From Magnetococcales bacterium (GTDB lineage Bacteria; Pseudomonadota; Magnetococcia; Magnetococcales; JADFYX01), in NCBI GenBank assembly GCA_015231305.1, contig JADGBW010000026.1:1-34090 (forward strand): a stretch of 34,090 bases of DNA, read 5' to 3'. The translations under genes were made by a program, and so were the position numbers. Below the pieces are notes generated by a model, which saw only the letters and a program-made list of their open reading frames with translations, did not search any database and had not been told where the DNA came from. Positions 33,965 through 34,090 of this stretch are shown here, in pieces; within the stretch, counting starts at the first letter, position 1, and the number at the start of each line of letters is the position of its first letter.

Positions 33965-34090
33965 TCATGTCGCTAAGGTGATATATTCAACAAAATTAAT
34001 GAATACCAAGGTTTGTCCTTGCTTATTGAAGTGAACTTGCACTGGCTCTGGGTTGTAATTAGGCAAGGTAAAGCACAATTCACCCAACTT
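33965..34090 (-). CDS. 3' end of an unrecognised reading frame (partial, runs off the right edge)
   Basis: Forty-one open codons and a TGA on the minus strand, entering from beyond the window (ending NKQGQTLVFINFVEYITLAT). The residue mix and codon use look protein-like, but no family is recognised and the frame may be open by chance. If real, it lies upstream of the HTH-REC operon in the same direction; a weak A/T-only stem near 33915-33940 is the only terminator-like structure between them. Confidence 0.35.
   Translation of the reverse strand, partial: KLGELCFTLPNYNPEPVQVHFNKQGQTLVFINFVEYITLAT

Noticed and set aside
1-34090. CRISPR arrays, tRNA or rRNA genes, complete insertion sequences, prophage genes.
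   Set aside because: No regularly spaced repeats of CRISPR type, no cloverleaf or rRNA stretches, and no transposase or integrase reading frames were recognised on either strand by eye.

Overview
The window is an AT-rich (roughly 38-40 % GC by eye) chromosomal segment of a motile, Gram-negative proteobacterium. The clues are a type IV pilus alignment operon (pilMNOPQ) followed by aroB and divergent from a bifunctional PBP1A, chemoreceptors with Cache and CZB domains, a bacteriohemerythrin, FeoB, and many hybrid histidine kinases. The CxxC-bearing PBP1A, the C-terminal sensor module of the second chemoreceptor and a GGGCTTTGCCC-type intergenic repeat would fit an alphaproteobacterial or Magnetococcales-like lineage. 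That placement is a guess; no rRNA or other marker is present.

Layout. 1-369: no gene, but a large imperfect inverted repeat (arms of about 105 bp) around two T-rich hairpins, then a short palindromic repeat. 370-1770: mnmE (tRNA modification GTPase). 1771-2190: non-coding, with a 44-nt element that recurs near 24050. 2191-7364: a YcgR-like PilZ protein overlapping tail-to-tail with an orphan feoB, then a TPR-methyltransferase facing a sulfotransferase. 7658-11302: two chemoreceptors in tandem, one membrane-bound (Cache-HAMP-MCP-CZB) and one soluble with an altered tip. 11308-20435: ponA/mrcA (PBP1A) divergent from pilM-pilN-pilO-pilP-pilQ-aroB, with 1-4 nt overlaps or very short gaps. 20598-23944: bacteriohemerythrin, a single-domain STAS protein, an 18-bp-stem terminator, and a membrane class III adenylate cyclase. 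24246-33764: a five-gene minus-strand signalling block. 33965-34090: the 3' end of an unrecognised reading frame leaving the right edge.

The most distinctive part is the minus-strand block, in transcription order: an N-terminal MerR/BldC-like helix-turn-helix fused to a C-terminal receiver (REC); a Tat-exported periplasmic binding protein with no transporter genes beside it; a TorS-like membrane hybrid kinase with two RECs; a soluble REC-PAS4-kinase-REC-HPt hybrid; and a REC-GGDEF diguanylate cyclase. It reads as a complete relay: periplasmic ligand, binding protein, membrane kinase, a phosphorelay whose only HPt is in the neighbouring kinase, then a DNA-binding output and a c-di-GMP output. 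A near-consensus sigma70 promoter (TTGACA-N17-TAAAAT) lies upstream. Four tandem 9-bp direct repeats (GACAAANNN type) begin at the predicted transcription start and look like the operator of the HTH-REC protein.

Second-messenger genes are frequent here (PilZ, GGDEF, adenylate cyclase) and stand near the pilus and chemotaxis genes, which suggests control of surface motility and attachment. All functional calls rest on motif recognition without database searches.
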